64,000 bases of DNA from positions 1 to 64,000 of the forward strand of contig NZ_JAMBOO010000001.1 of the NCBI RefSeq assembly GCF_023715895.1. Direction: 5' to 3'. Below, piece after piece: positions 1 through 9,278 of the stretch (position 1 is the first letter of the stretch; each line of letters begins with the position of its first letter). Both the position numbers and the translations under genes were made by a program. The stretch is from Domibacillus indicus. Lineage in GTDB: Bacteria; Bacillota; Bacilli; Bacillales; Domibacillaceae. Under the pieces are notes generated by a model. It was not told where the DNA came from. It saw only the letters and a list, made by a program, of their open reading frames with translations, and did no database searches.

Positions 1-30
1 TAAAGGAAAAAGAACAAAAAGCCTAAAAGG

Positions 31-76
31 AAATAGGCAGATTCCTGTTGAATTTTGAACAGGAATCTGCCTATTT
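31..76. terminator. Strong hairpin terminator at left edge
   Basis: A 19-bp perfect inverted repeat (31-49 with 58-76) with an 8-nt loop. It ends in a T run on the plus strand and has T-rich sequence beyond it on the minus strand, so it can end the minus-strand EAL-HDOD gene and also whatever reads in from the left. Confidence 0.8.
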
Positions 77-158
77 TTGTTGGAGAAACAAGCAAGAATT
101 TAAAAACGTAAGTTTTTCAGTGCCCTCCTCTAGAGGAGCTGGTGTTTTTCATTTGTCA

Positions 159-1406
159 TCAGTTCATTGCCTCACTGACCTGGCTCATTTCTCCCGCCCA
201 CTGCCGGGCCTCTTCATAAATCATTTTCACTGTTTGCACATTCAGCCCAAGCTCTTGCACTTTTGTTTCAATGATCTTCCAATCCACAATATCCATACCG
301 ACCACAAGTTCTAAGAAAGGAGTGATAGGCGTGATAGTTCCCCTTAACGTTTCATTTACCTGATCAGATAATGGAATTTGCGCTAATACATCTGACATGC
401 TGCACTTAAGCAGTACATCCACGAGTGAAAACATACCTGCAAGAAAAAACTCGGCTGCATTCCCAGCTTGTGTGTTCCTGGCCAGTTCCTCGCATGCTTT
501 TGCGCGAAACAGCGCCGATTCCATTAATTCTTTTGTTTTGGCCGGCAAGTCCTTTTGAATTTCCCGCAGAGCCAGCATATACAGCCATTTTGTCAGTTCA
601 ATAAACCCAATCATCATAATCGCTTGTTTAATAGACTTAATCTTGGCTCTTGTACGCAGTGCAGGTGAATTGGCCAGCTTTAATAGATGATACGACAGTG
701 ACACATCCCGTTCAATCAAGCGGGTAATGTTTTCAATATCGATTTCCTCTTCCTGCAAAAGCTTGATCAAATGAAAATAAGTGACCGCATTGATCGGCAG
801 GTATGCTGACTGAATCAGCTGCGGTTTCGCAAAAAAGTAGCCTTGAAACAGTTCGTAACCTGCCCTTTTTGCCCTCTCGAATTCTTCATGTGTTTCAACC
901 TTTTCTGCCAGAAGCACAATATGCGGAAAATCGTTTTTCACTTTTTGTTCGATGGCCAGCCGCTCGGCGGGTGTTGTGTGTAAAAAATCTACCTTTATGT
1001 ATGTAGTCAGGTTAAACAGCTCATTATACAGGTCTGTCTGCCCGCGCAGAATAAAATCATCTAAAGCAATTGAGTACCCTTTTTGTTTCAGTCTCTGAAG
1101 AACGGCAATCAGTTCAGCTGTAATTGGAATATCCTCCAGCACTTCAATAATAACGTGCTCCGGCGGAAAGTTTTCAGCCACTTTTTCTTTTAACAGCGTT
1201 TCTGTAAAGTTAATAAAACAAGGGTGCCCATGGGCTATTTTTTCTACTCCAACCGTCAAAAATGAATGAATTAACACTTCAATTGTCGCCTGATCCGGGG
1301 ACACATCCGGAAAAGTATTGGTTTCGCTGTTTCGGTACAGCAGCTCATAACCAAATACGTGCTCATTGACGCTGAAAATGGGCTGGCGTGCCATAAATAA
1401 ATTCAT
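159..1406 (-). CDS. EAL-HDOD two-domain regulatory protein (YuxH-like)
   Basis: 415 aa. Residues about 1-200 form an EAL-type (cyclic-di-GMP phosphodiesterase) fold with ELLYR where the EAL triplet is expected, then ALDDF, IKVDF and QGYFF motifs. Residues about 205-400 form a helical HDOD domain. This pairing is that of B. subtilis YuxH. Members of this family are often catalytically inactive and act as protein-interaction switches; the altered EAL triplet and the ALDDFIL sequence (instead of DDFG) point that way here, which is inference. The ATG is preceded by GGAG at 9 nt. The gene is probably transcribed alone: its own extended -10 promoter lies upstream and a hairpin follows it. Confidence 0.85.
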   Translation of the reverse strand: MNLFMARQPIFSVNEHVFGYELLYRNSETNTFPDVSPDQATIEVLIHSFLTVGVEKIAHGHPCFINFTETLLKEKVAENFPPEHVIIEVLEDIPITAELIAVLQRLKQKGYSIALDDFILRGQTDLYNELFNLTTYIKVDFLHTTPAERLAIEQKVKNDFPHIVLLAEKVETHEEFERAKRAGYELFQGYFFAKPQLIQSAYLPINAVTYFHLIKLLQEEEIDIENITRLIERDVSLSYHLLKLANSPALRTRAKIKSIKQAIMMIGFIELTKWLYMLALREIQKDLPAKTKELMESALFRAKACEELARNTQAGNAAEFFLAGMFSLVDVLLKCSMSDVLAQIPLSDQVNETLRGTITPITPFLELVVGMDIVDWKIIETKVQELGLNVQTVKMIYEEARQWAGEMSQVSEAMN

Positions 1407-1439
1407 CTTTTTGTGCTCCGATCATTATTAATCTATGAC

Positions 1440-1448
1440 ATTATACCA
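1440..1448 (-). promoter_or_regulatory. Extended -10 promoter of the EAL-HDOD gene
   Basis: On the minus strand TGGTATAAT occurs (TATAAT at 1440-1445), an extended -10 element. There is no good -35. It lies about 35 bp upstream of the start codon. Confidence 0.45.
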
Positions 1449-1480
1449 ATATATAGATAAAAAGTCCCTTTTTCAAGCAA

Positions 1481-1512
1481 AAAAAGTCATCCTTGGAAAA
1501 GGATGACTTTTT
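1481..1512 (-). terminator. Terminator of tcdA
   Basis: A 12-bp stem (1481-1492 with 1501-1512) begins right at the tcdA stop codon and is followed on the minus strand by a T run. Confidence 0.85.
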
Positions 1513-2272
1513 AATCGTTTACACGAGTGATTTTCACATCTTTTAAAATGTCACGAACAACATAGCTTGCTGCGATTAAGCCCGCAACAGATGGAACAAA
1601 AGCGTTTGAAGCGGGAGGCATTTTCGCTTTGCGAATTTCCGCCTCATCGTTGCCGACGACCTGACGTACATCTTCCCGGATCACAATTGGGCTTTCATCC
1701 GAGAAAATAACGGGAATGCCTTTTCGAATGCCTTCTTTGCGCAGGCGTGTGCGAATCACCTTTGCAATAGGATCCGTATGGGTTTTAGAAATATCGGCAA
1801 TGGTAAACCGTGTCGGGTCTAACTTATTCGCCGCCCCCATGCTGGAGATGATCGGAATATTTCGGTTTAAACATTCTTTCATTAAGTGAATTTTGTAAGA
1901 GATCGTATCGGACGCATCCACAACGTAATCGAGTCCGTAGCTGAAAAACTGCTCATATGTTTCTTCTGTATAAAACATTTTCAGTGCGATCACTTCACAT
2001 TCAGGATTGATATCCGCAATTCGTTCTTTCATTAGATCCGCTTTTGGCTGTCCGACTGTTGATAAAAGTGCCGGCAGCTGGCGATTAATATTTGTAATAT
2101 CGATCACATCTTTATCGACCAGAATTAAGCGGCCGACTCCTGAACGGGCAAGTGCTTCCGCTGCAAATGAGCCCACTCCGCCAATGCCCAAAACGGCAAC
2201 GGTTGCATTTTTTAATAGGTCAAGCCCTTCTTTTCCGAAGGCAAGTTCATTACGGGAAAATTGGTGAAGCAT
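1511..2272 (-). CDS. tcdA: tRNA threonylcarbamoyladenosine dehydratase TcdA
   Basis: 253 aa, E1/ThiF-like. In the family this enzyme uses ATP to cyclise t6A37 of ANN-decoding tRNAs to ct6A. The N-terminal Rossmann loop GIGGVGSFAAEAL (about residues 30-42), the DKDVIDITNINRQ segment (about 54-66) and VVDASDT (about 117-123) match the E1-like adenylation core. It is the counterpart of B. subtilis YrvM, and the position between the 6S RNA and aspS is the same. The ATG has AGGAG 11 nt upstream. Its transcription is probably separate from aspS because the 6S RNA terminator lies between them. Confidence 0.93.
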   Translation of the reverse strand: MLHQFSRNELAFGKEGLDLLKNATVAVLGIGGVGSFAAEALARSGVGRLILVDKDVIDITNINRQLPALLSTVGQPKADLMKERIADINPECEVIALKMFYTEETYEQFFSYGLDYVVDASDTISYKIHLMKECLNRNIPIISSMGAANKLDPTRFTIADISKTHTDPIAKVIRTRLRKEGIRKGIPVIFSDESPIVIREDVRQVVGNDEAEIRKAKMPPASNAFVPSVAGLIAASYVVRDILKDVKITRVND

Positions 2273-2300
2273 TTAAACAATCACTCCTGTTTTTAAGCAT

Positions 2301-2504
2301 AAAAAAAGACGGCGAATCCCAATCGTGCCGTCGTTGTAATAACATATGTTTTGAACCCGCTCTACAGCAGGTGGGTGCCCTGTTCTGGGCGTTGCAAGTC
2401 CCCGCAAAGGGCATGTGCGCTGTCCAAAAACTCAGACTCCCTAACATATAGTGTTCGGTCAAAACAGAATGTGTAACTAACGTACACATCAGGATCCGCC
2501 TCAT
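2301..2504 (-). ncRNA. ssrS: 6S RNA (SsrS / BsrA type)
   Basis: About 204 nt between aspS and tcdA, the locus of 6S-1 RNA in B. subtilis. The ends are set by a consensus-like promoter just upstream and by a terminator (stem GACGGC/GCCGTC at 2308-2313 and 2327-2332, then seven U at 2301-2307). The inside has the long irregular hairpin with complementary flanks around a central bubble (GGGCACCC… / …GCGCACATGCCC) expected of 6S RNA. The known role is to bind housekeeping RNA polymerase as an open-promoter mimic, with pRNA synthesis releasing it. The identity rests on locus, size and shape; a covariance search would settle it. Confidence 0.85.
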
Positions 2505-2511
2505 TGAAATC

Positions 2512-2540
2512 ATATTATCATACGTTTTTTTGAAAATCAA
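2512..2540 (-). promoter_or_regulatory. Sigma-A promoter of 6S RNA
   Basis: TTGATT (2535-2540), 17-bp spacer, TAATAT (2512-2517), with TG one base upstream of the -10. The predicted start is near 2504. Confidence 0.7.
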
Positions 2541-2589
2541 CTAATGATCACTGCGAATTTATCAGAAAATTAAAAACACAACTTTTTTC

Positions 2590-4362
2590 TTATTTCGCTG
2601 TTTGGCTGATACGTAGATGCAGTTCTTCAAGCTGTGCATTGGACACTTCGCCCGGCGCATCTGTTAATACGTCTGCTGCACTTGCTGTTTTCGGGAAAGC
2701 AATAGTATCACGCAGATTTGTACGGCCGGCAAGAAGCATAACCAAACGGTCTAAGCCCAGCGCAATACCGCCGTGTGGAGGCGTACCATATTCAAATGCA
2801 TCCATAAGGAAGCCGAACTGTTCTTTCGCCTGCTCTTCTGTGAAACCAAGCAGCTTGAACATTTTTTCCTGCACATCACGTTCAAAAATACGAATCGAGC
2901 CGCCGCCGAGTTCATAGCCGTTTAACACAATGTCATAGGCTTGCGCACGTACCGCGCCCGGGTCTGATTCCATTTTCTCGATATCTTCACGGAATGGCAT
3001 TGTAAATGGATGGTGCGCTGCGTAGTAACGTCCTTCTTCTTCGTCATACTCAAGCAGCGGCCAGTCTGTTACCCAAAGGAAATTGTATTTAGATTCATCG
3101 ATCATGCCAAGCTCTTTACCAAGTTTTAAGCGAAGAGCACCCAATGCATCGGCTACAACCTGCTTTTTGTCTGCGACGAACATGATTAAATCGCCTGTTT
3201 TTGCTCCGGCTGTTTCCAGCATCTTTGCCTGTTCTTCGTCCGTGAAGAACTTGATAATCGGCCCTTTCATGCCGTCTTCTTCAACTTTCAGCCAAGCAAG
3301 GCCTTTCGCACCGTAAATCGCTGCAAACTCTGTTAGATGATCAATATCTTTACGAGAATACTTTTCAGCACCGCCCGGTACACAAAGCGCTTTTACTTGT
3401 CCGCCTGACTCTACAACCTGCGCGAATACTTTAAATCCAGATCCACGAACCACATCGGCCATATCGATCAATTCAAGACCAAAGCGTGTATCCGGCTTGT
3501 CAGAACCAAAACGGTTCATCGCGTCTTTATATGTCATGCGTTCAAAAGATCCATCAATGTCGAGGTTTTTCACGCGCTTCATCACTTTTTTCAGCATCTC
3601 TTCTGTCATTTGCATGATGTCTTCCTGGCTCATAAAGCTTGTTTCAATATCGACTTGTGTGAATTCAGGCTGACGGTCTGCACGCAAATCTTCATCACGG
3701 AAGCAGCGGGCAATTTGATAGTAACGATCTACACCAGACACCATAAGCAGCTGTTTGAAAATTTGCGGTGACTGCGGCAGCGCGTAAAACTCGCCTGGGT
3801 GAACACGGCTTGGAACCAGATAATCACGTGCGCCTTCCGGTGTTGATTTTGTTAAAATCGGTGTTTCCACATCAAGAAAACGATTTTCGTCTAAATAATC
3901 ACGAATCGTTTTTGTTACATCACTGCGCATTTTCAGTGTTTCAAACATCACTGGACGGCGAAGATCCATGTAGCGATATTTTAAGCGGACGTCTTCGTTT
4001 ACTTCCGTTCCGTCTTCAATCATGAATGGCGGTGTTTTCGCTTCGCTCAGTACGTTGATTTCCGTTACGTGTACTTCAATCGTACCAGTCGGGATGTTTT
4101 CATTTACGGTTTCCGCATCACGCTTTACAATTGTCCCTTTGACATCAAGTACATATTCATTGCGGACTTTTTCTGCCACAGCAAGTGCTTCTGCTGAAAT
4201 TTCCGGGTTAAACACGATCTGCATGATGCCTGTACGGTCACGCAAATCAATAAAAATGACGCTCCCAAGGTCACGGCGGCGCTGCACCCATCCTTTTAAT
4301 GATACTTCTTTTCCAATATGTTCTTCGGTCATTTCACCGTTATAAAACGTGCGTCCAAACAT
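2590..4362 (-). CDS. aspS: Aspartyl-tRNA synthetase
   Basis: 590 aa, the usual length for a bacterial-type AspRS. It charges tRNA-Asp. An N-terminal OB-fold anticodon-binding domain (about 1-105, with GWVQRRRD) is followed by the class II catalytic core: SPQIFKQLL (about 195), the [18 protein letters not shown] region (motif 2, about 217-234), the bacterial GAD insertion (about 280-420), and motif 3 [11 protein letters not shown] near 535. The start ATG directly follows the hisS stop (TAAATG), and its GGAGG lies inside the end of hisS, so the two are translationally coupled and share the hisS T-box. Confidence 0.97.
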   Translation of the reverse strand: MFGRTFYNGEMTEEHIGKEVSLKGWVQRRRDLGSVIFIDLRDRTGIMQIVFNPEISAEALAVAEKVRNEYVLDVKGTIVKRDAETVNENIPTGTIEVHVTEINVLSEAKTPPFMIEDGTEVNEDVRLKYRYMDLRRPVMFETLKMRSDVTKTIRDYLDENRFLDVETPILTKSTPEGARDYLVPSRVHPGEFYALPQSPQIFKQLLMVSGVDRYYQIARCFRDEDLRADRQPEFTQVDIETSFMSQEDIMQMTEEMLKKVMKRVKNLDIDGSFERMTYKDAMNRFGSDKPDTRFGLELIDMADVVRGSGFKVFAQVVESGGQVKALCVPGGAEKYSRKDIDHLTEFAAIYGAKGLAWLKVEEDGMKGPIIKFFTDEEQAKMLETAGAKTGDLIMFVADKKQVVADALGALRLKLGKELGMIDESKYNFLWVTDWPLLEYDEEEGRYYAAHHPFTMPFREDIEKMESDPGAVRAQAYDIVLNGYELGGGSIRIFERDVQEKMFKLLGFTEEQAKEQFGFLMDAFEYGTPPHGGIALGLDRLVMLLAGRTNLRDTIAFPKTASAADVLTDAPGEVSNAQLEELHLRISQTAK

Positions 4363-5640
4363 TTACTTCGCCTCCATTTTTGTTTTAATATAACCAGCCA
4401 GCTCATCCAGTGACACCTGGTCCTGCGAACCCGCCGCCATGTCTTTGACGGTAATTCGGTTTTCCGCCAGTTCATCTTCACCCAAAATCGCTGTAAAGCG
4501 GGCGTGCTGGCGATCAGATGCTTTAAGCTGAGCTTTCATTTTTCGGTCCTGGTAGTCACGGTCTACTGAAAGACCCGCTGTACGCAGCTCATGAACAAGC
4601 GAGACGGACCGGTCTTTTGCTGCATCTCCAAGCGCTACTACAAAACAGTCAATTCCTTGATCGATCGGCCATTCTACACCTTCTGCCTCCATCGCGGCAA
4701 TAAACCGCTCAATACTGAAAGCAAAGCCGATTCCCGGTGATTCTGGACCGCCAAGCTGCTGGACAAGACCGTTGTAGCGTCCTCCTCCACACAGCGTCGT
4801 GATGGCCCCGAAGCCCTCTGCCTCGCTCATCACTTCAAAAGCTGTGTGATTGTAGTAATCAAGCCCGCGGACAAGCTTTGGATCTACGGTATATGAAATG
4901 CCGATTGCATCTAAATAGCTGGTTACTTTCTCAAAGTACGCTTTTGATTCTTCGTTTAAGTAGTCCAGAATAGAAGGTGCTGTCTGCATCAGCTCATGAT
5001 TCCGGTCTTTTTTGCAATCTAAAATCCGGAGCGGATTTTGCTGCAAACGCGTCTGGCAGTCGCTGCAGAATTCCTCAATACGCGGCTCGAAATGACCGAT
5101 GAGCGCTTCCCGGTGTGCATTTCGGCTGTCAGCATCGCCAAGAGAATTAATGACGAGATTTAACTTTTGAAGCCCTGCTGCTTTGTAAATATCCATTACA
5201 AGTGCAATCACTTCCGCGTCGATGGCCGGATCTTCGCTGCCAATCGCTTCTACGCCAAACTGGACAAACTGGCGGTAGCGGCCCGCCTGAGGGCGTTCAT
5301 ACCGGAACATCGGACCTGTGTAAAACAGCTTGACCGGCTGATCCGGGTGGCCAAACATTTTGTTTTCCACAAACGAACGGACAACCGCGGCTGTTCCTTC
5401 TGGGCGAAGGGTTAAACTGCGCTCTCCTCTGTCTTCGAACGTGTACATTTCTTTTTGAACGATATCGGTTGTATCGCCGACGCTGCGCTTGAACAATTCG
5501 GTATGCTCAAAAATCGGTGTGCGAATTTCTTTATAGTGATAACGGCGGCAGACGTCTTTAGCAATGGATTCTATGTACTGCCATTTTTCTGACTGTCCTG
5601 GCAAAATATCCTGCGTACCACGTGGAATATTCACTGACAT
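4363..5640 (-). CDS. hisS: Histidyl-tRNA synthetase
   Basis: 425 aa class II synthetase that charges tRNA-His. Visible motifs are RGTQDILPG at the N terminus, [15 protein letters not shown] (motif 2), [12 protein letters not shown] (histidine A loop) and a C-terminal anticodon-binding domain. The frame stays open far upstream, but the start is set at the ATG at 5640 by GGAGGAACGACC directly before it and by the standard family length. The longer reading would translate the T-box leader. It is first gene of the hisS-aspS operon; both are controlled by the T-box at 5672-5945. Confidence 0.96.
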   Translation of the reverse strand: MSVNIPRGTQDILPGQSEKWQYIESIAKDVCRRYHYKEIRTPIFEHTELFKRSVGDTTDIVQKEMYTFEDRGERSLTLRPEGTAAVVRSFVENKMFGHPDQPVKLFYTGPMFRYERPQAGRYRQFVQFGVEAIGSEDPAIDAEVIALVMDIYKAAGLQKLNLVINSLGDADSRNAHREALIGHFEPRIEEFCSDCQTRLQQNPLRILDCKKDRNHELMQTAPSILDYLNEESKAYFEKVTSYLDAIGISYTVDPKLVRGLDYYNHTAFEVMSEAEGFGAITTLCGGGRYNGLVQQLGGPESPGIGFAFSIERFIAAMEAEGVEWPIDQGIDCFVVALGDAAKDRSVSLVHELRTAGLSVDRDYQDRKMKAQLKASDRQHARFTAILGEDELAENRITVKDMAAGSQDQVSLDELAGYIKTKMEAK

Positions 5641-5671
5641 GGTCGTTCCTCCTTTATTTGTAAAAGCACAT

Positions 5672-5945
5672 AAAAAAACTTCCATCCCTGCACTGCGCGC
5701 AGGGACGGAAGTTTTCCGCGGTACCACCCTCGTTAAAGCCGAAGCTTTCCCTTTTTTGATAACGCAATACGCGGTTTTTCCTACTATTGTTTCAGAAAAA
5801 CGCCTCAGAAGTGTCTGTTCATGAAGGTGCACCGTAAATGCTCTCAGTCGCGGCATTTTTCTCTGTCCGGGCATGGGCTTCACTACTTTTCTTCGTCTAT
5901 GGCTTTTCATATGTTCTTTTATGATGGACTGGATATCCAGCCGAT
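5672..5945 (-). promoter_or_regulatory. T-box riboswitch of hisS-aspS
   Basis: The T-box sequence GAGGGTGGTACCGCGG lies at 5716-5731 (minus strand). It overlaps a long terminator hairpin, 5675-5691 with 5699-5715, followed by seven U. About 200 nt of Stem I/II sequence precedes it, with AGTAG- and CAGAGA-type motifs. Uncharged tRNA binding should favour the antiterminator. A candidate histidine specifier CAC lies at 5811-5813 in a GAACAGACAC context, but I could not prove the fold. Confidence 0.92.
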
Positions 5946-5951
5946 GAAAAG

Positions 5952-5980
5952 ATTATAAAAAACTTTTCCCCTGATTTCAA
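5952..5980 (-). promoter_or_regulatory. Promoter of the hisS T-box transcript
   Basis: TTGAAA (5975-5980), 17-bp spacer, TATAAT (5952-5957). The predicted start near 5945 is just ahead of Stem I. Confidence 0.8.
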
Positions 5981-5982
5981 CC

Positions 5983-6426
5983 TTAATCTTTCGTATCAAG
6001 AATTAAGGTAACCGGACCGTCGTTTACAAGCGACACATCCATCATGGCGCCAAACACACCCGTTTCCACCTGTACGCCTTTTTCGCGGATGAGGCGGTTA
6101 AAGGCATCATATAGCCCTTCTGCCTGGGCACCGGCTGCTGCCTTCATGAAATTCGGACGCCGCCCTTTTTTGCAGTCACCGTACAAGGTAAACTGGGAAA
6201 CCGATAAAATCGATCCGCCCCGCTCAAGCAGTGATTCATTCATTTTTCCCGACTCATCTTCGAAAATACGCAGATGCACAATTTTTTCGGCGAGCCAGGC
6301 TGCGTCCTGCTCCGTATCCTCATGTGTTACACCGACTAGAAGGACAAGGCCTGAGTCAATGGCTCCTTTGATTACTCCGTCCACCGTCACGCTTGCTTGT
6401 TTGCTTCTTTGTAAAACCACTCTCAT
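5983..6426 (-). CDS. dtd: D-aminoacyl-tRNA deacylase
   Basis: 147 aa, the normal length of DTD. It hydrolyses D-amino acids (and glycine) mischarged on tRNA. The SVSQFTLYG active-site motif is at about residues 77-85, and the conserved [13 protein letters not shown] C-terminal segment, which carries the gly-cisPro-like cross-subunit loop region (here NDGPVT), is present. It follows relA by 19 bp, as in B. subtilis (relA-dtd), so it is likely cotranscribed. GCAGGTG precedes the ATG. Confidence 0.95.
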   Translation of the reverse strand: MRVVLQRSKQASVTVDGVIKGAIDSGLVLLVGVTHEDTEQDAAWLAEKIVHLRIFEDESGKMNESLLERGGSILSVSQFTLYGDCKKGRRPNFMKAAAGAQAEGLYDAFNRLIREKGVQVETGVFGAMMDVSLVNDGPVTLILDTKD

Positions 6427-6445
6427 TCTTCTACACCTGCCAACG

Positions 6446-8644
6446 TTAATTCATAATGCGGCGGACTGCATAAATGTCCGGAATTTGTTTGACCCGTTCC
6501 ACCACTTTTTGCAGGTGATTCACATTACGAATAAAAATAGACATATCGATTTTGGCCATTTTATTTCGGTCTGAACGTCCAGATACCGCGGAAATATTTG
6601 TTTTTGTTTCACTGACTACATGCAGCACTTCATTTAAGAGACCTTGACGGTCGTAGCCGGAAATCTCAATATCAACCAAATACTCTTTTTGATTTGCACC
6701 GCCTGACTCCCACTCAACCGGGATCAAGCGATTTTCTGCATCGTCATCCGCCGTCACGTTCGGACAGTCTTCCCGGTGAACAGAGACACCGCGTCCTTTT
6801 GTAATATAGCCGACGATATCGTCACCCGGTACAGGGTTACAGCAGCGGGACAGCCGAATCAGCAAGTTGTCGATGCCTTTAACCGTAACACCGGCATTTT
6901 TCTTTTGAGCGGCTGGATTTGGCGGCGTTTTAATTTCCTTCACCACTTCACTCAGCGCCGCTTCCTGATCACGCTGCTTGCGAAGCTTTTCAGTCAGCCG
7001 GTTGGCTACTTGAAGAGCGGTGACTCCGTTATAACCGACTGCTGCATACATGTCTTCCTCATTCAAGAAGTTGAACTTTTCCGCCACGCGCTTTAAGTTC
7101 TGCTGCGTCAACACTTCTTTTACATCGAATTCCATATTTTTAATTTCATTCTCGACCATTTCCTGGCCTTTTTCCACGTTTTCTTCACGATTTTGCTTTT
7201 TGAAGAATTGGCGGATTTTGTTTTTCGCCTGCGACGTCTGCGCCATTTTGATCCAGTCTTTACTCGGGCCGTATGAATGCTTTGACGTCAAAATTTCTAA
7301 AATATCGCCTGTTTTTAATTTATAATCAAGCGTAACCATCTTCCCATTTACTTTTGCGCCAATGGTTTTATTGCCGATTTCTGAGTGAATACGATAGGCG
7401 AAATCAATCGGGACAGAACCGGCCGGCAGCTCCAGCACATCGCCTTTTGGCGTAAACACAAACACCATATCCGAAAACAAATCGAGCTTTAATGATTCCA
7501 TAAACTCTTCTGCATCCTGCGATTCATTTTGGAAATCCAGAATTTCACGGAACCACGTCATTTTCTTTTCAAACGAAGCATTTTCGTCTACCGTTCGTCC
7601 TTCTTTATAGGCCCAATGCGCCGCAACCCCGTACTCGGCAATTCGGTGCATCTCTTCTGTGCGAATCTGCACTTCAAGCGGATCACCTTTCGGGCCGATG
7701 ACCGTCGTGTGGAGAGACTGGTACATGTTCGTTTTTGGCATCGCTATATAATCTTTAAAACGTCCTGGCATCGGTTTCCAGCATGTATGAATAATGCCGA
7801 GCGCTGCATAACAGTCTTTGATGCTGTCTACGACAATACGAACCGCTAATAAGTCGTAAATTTCATTAAACTGTTTGTGCTGCATGGCCATTTTCCGATA
7901 AATACTGTAAATATGTTTAGGGCGGCCGGAAATTTCCGCGCTGATATCCATCTCATCGAGCCGTGTTCTCATTAAATCAATGACGTCATCTAAATACTGC
8001 TCCCGCTCCTCGCGCTTACGTTTCATCAAGTTGACAATCCGGTAATACTGCTGTGGATTCAAATAACGAAGTGCTGTATCTTCCAGCTCCCATTTAATCT
8101 TCGACATTCCAAGACGATGGGCAAGAGGTGCAAAAATTTCCAGCGTTTCGTTGGAAATACGGCGCTGCTTTTCCTGCGGCAGGTGTTTCAACGTTCTCAT
8201 ATTGTGCAGACGGTCTGCCAGCTTGATTAAAATCACACGAATATCCTGTGCCATTGCGACAAACATTTTCCGGTGATTTTCCGCCTGCTGTTCTTCTTTT
8301 GACTTATATTTAATTTTTCCAAGCTTTGTGACACCGTCTACCAGCATTGCTACTTCCGCATTAAATTCATTCGCCAAGTCCTGCAGTGTCACATCCGTGT
8401 CTTCTACCACATCATGCAGAAAACCGGATGCGACCGTTGCCGGGTCCATTTCAAGATCAGCCAATATGCCCGCAACCTGGATAGGATGAATGATGTACGG
8501 TTCGCCCGATTTACGAAACTGGTGCTTATGCGCTTCTTTTGCGTACTCAAACGCACGCCGGACAAATCCGACATGCTCTTCGTTCAAGTAGGCACGGGTC
8601 CGGTCGATGACCTGGTCGGCGGTTAATATCTGGTCTTTCGCCAT
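6446..8644 (-). CDS. relA: Bifunctional (p)ppGpp synthetase/hydrolase
   Basis: 732 aa, the long RSH type. It makes and degrades (p)ppGpp in the stringent response and acts on ribosomes. The order is an HD hydrolase domain (H53, H77-D78 in FLHDVVEDT), the synthetase domain (about 240-350, with the [10 protein letters not shown] segment), TGS (about 390-455), a Zn-finger/helical region with [14 protein letters not shown] (about 605), and an ACT domain at the C terminus (about 655-732). The intact HD residues suggest hydrolase activity is kept. AAGGTG precedes the ATG. It is followed by dtd; the apt terminator lies upstream. Confidence 0.96.
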   Translation of the reverse strand: MAKDQILTADQVIDRTRAYLNEEHVGFVRRAFEYAKEAHKHQFRKSGEPYIIHPIQVAGILADLEMDPATVASGFLHDVVEDTDVTLQDLANEFNAEVAMLVDGVTKLGKIKYKSKEEQQAENHRKMFVAMAQDIRVILIKLADRLHNMRTLKHLPQEKQRRISNETLEIFAPLAHRLGMSKIKWELEDTALRYLNPQQYYRIVNLMKRKREEREQYLDDVIDLMRTRLDEMDISAEISGRPKHIYSIYRKMAMQHKQFNEIYDLLAVRIVVDSIKDCYAALGIIHTCWKPMPGRFKDYIAMPKTNMYQSLHTTVIGPKGDPLEVQIRTEEMHRIAEYGVAAHWAYKEGRTVDENASFEKKMTWFREILDFQNESQDAEEFMESLKLDLFSDMVFVFTPKGDVLELPAGSVPIDFAYRIHSEIGNKTIGAKVNGKMVTLDYKLKTGDILEILTSKHSYGPSKDWIKMAQTSQAKNKIRQFFKKQNREENVEKGQEMVENEIKNMEFDVKEVLTQQNLKRVAEKFNFLNEEDMYAAVGYNGVTALQVANRLTEKLRKQRDQEAALSEVVKEIKTPPNPAAQKKNAGVTVKGIDNLLIRLSRCCNPVPGDDIVGYITKGRGVSVHREDCPNVTADDDAENRLIPVEWESGGANQKEYLVDIEISGYDRQGLLNEVLHVVSETKTNISAVSGRSDRNKMAKIDMSIFIRNVNHLQKVVERVKQIPDIYAVRRIMN

Positions 8645-8707
8645 ATGTTTTGTTCACCTTCGCCCTTTCCGAAAAAAACTGATTGTTCTTATTATCGAAA
8701 AAAAAGC

Positions 8708-8729
8708 GCAGGATGTAAAGTCATCCTGC
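8708..8729 (-). terminator. Terminator after apt
   Basis: An 8-bp stem GCAGGATG/CATCCTGC with a 6-nt loop and a T-rich tail on the minus strand, between apt and relA. Confidence 0.75.
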
Positions 8730-8762
8730 ACTTTTTTTGTGAATTAGGCGATTTTTGTCGAA

Positions 8763-9278
8763 TCAGTCGTACGGAATGATGGTTAATACATCATATCCAT
8801 CCAATTTTTCGCGCCCGTTCAAGTAATTTAATTCAATTAAAAATGCAATACCTACTACAATACCGCCAAGTTGCTCTACAAGCTTGATTGTCGCTTCAAT
8901 CGTACCGCCTGTTGCCAGCAGGTCATCTGTAATAAGAACACGCTGACCCGGCTTAACGGCGTCTTTATGGATCGTCAGCACGTCTTTTCCATACTCAAGC
9001 CCATATTGTACTTTGATCGTCTCACGCGGCAGCTTGCCTTCTTTACGGACCGGCGCAAAGCCAACACCAAGAGAGTAGGCAACCGGGCAGCCTACAATAA
9101 AGCCACGCGCTTCCGGACCTACAATTAAATCTACTTGTTTATCTTTTGCATACGTGACAATTTGATCCGTTGCATAACGGAATGCCTCGCCATTGTCCAT
9201 AAGTGGTGTGATATCTTTAAACTGAATGCCCGGCTTTGGCCAATCCGGCACAATTTTAATATACTCTTTTAAATTCAT
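8763..9278 (-). CDS. apt: Adenine phosphoribosyltransferase
   Basis: 171 aa. It salvages adenine with PRPP to give AMP. The PRPP-binding motif [13 protein letters not shown] is at about residues 119-131, and the GPEARGF segment is at about 56-62. Its ATG overlaps the recJ stop by 4 bp (ATGA), and the GGAGG lies inside recJ, so translation is coupled. The recJ-apt order is as in B. subtilis. Confidence 0.96.
   Translation of the reverse strand: MNLKEYIKIVPDWPKPGIQFKDITPLMDNGEAFRYATDQIVTYAKDKQVDLIVGPEARGFIVGCPVAYSLGVGFAPVRKEGKLPRETIKVQYGLEYGKDVLTIHKDAVKPGQRVLITDDLLATGGTIEATIKLVEQLGGIVVGIAFLIELNYLNGREKLDGYDVLTIIPYD

Noticed and set aside
5641-5910. In-frame N-terminal extension of hisS (90 codons)
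   Set aside because: It lies over the T-box antiterminator and terminator and has no ribosome site; the family length fits the start at 5640.
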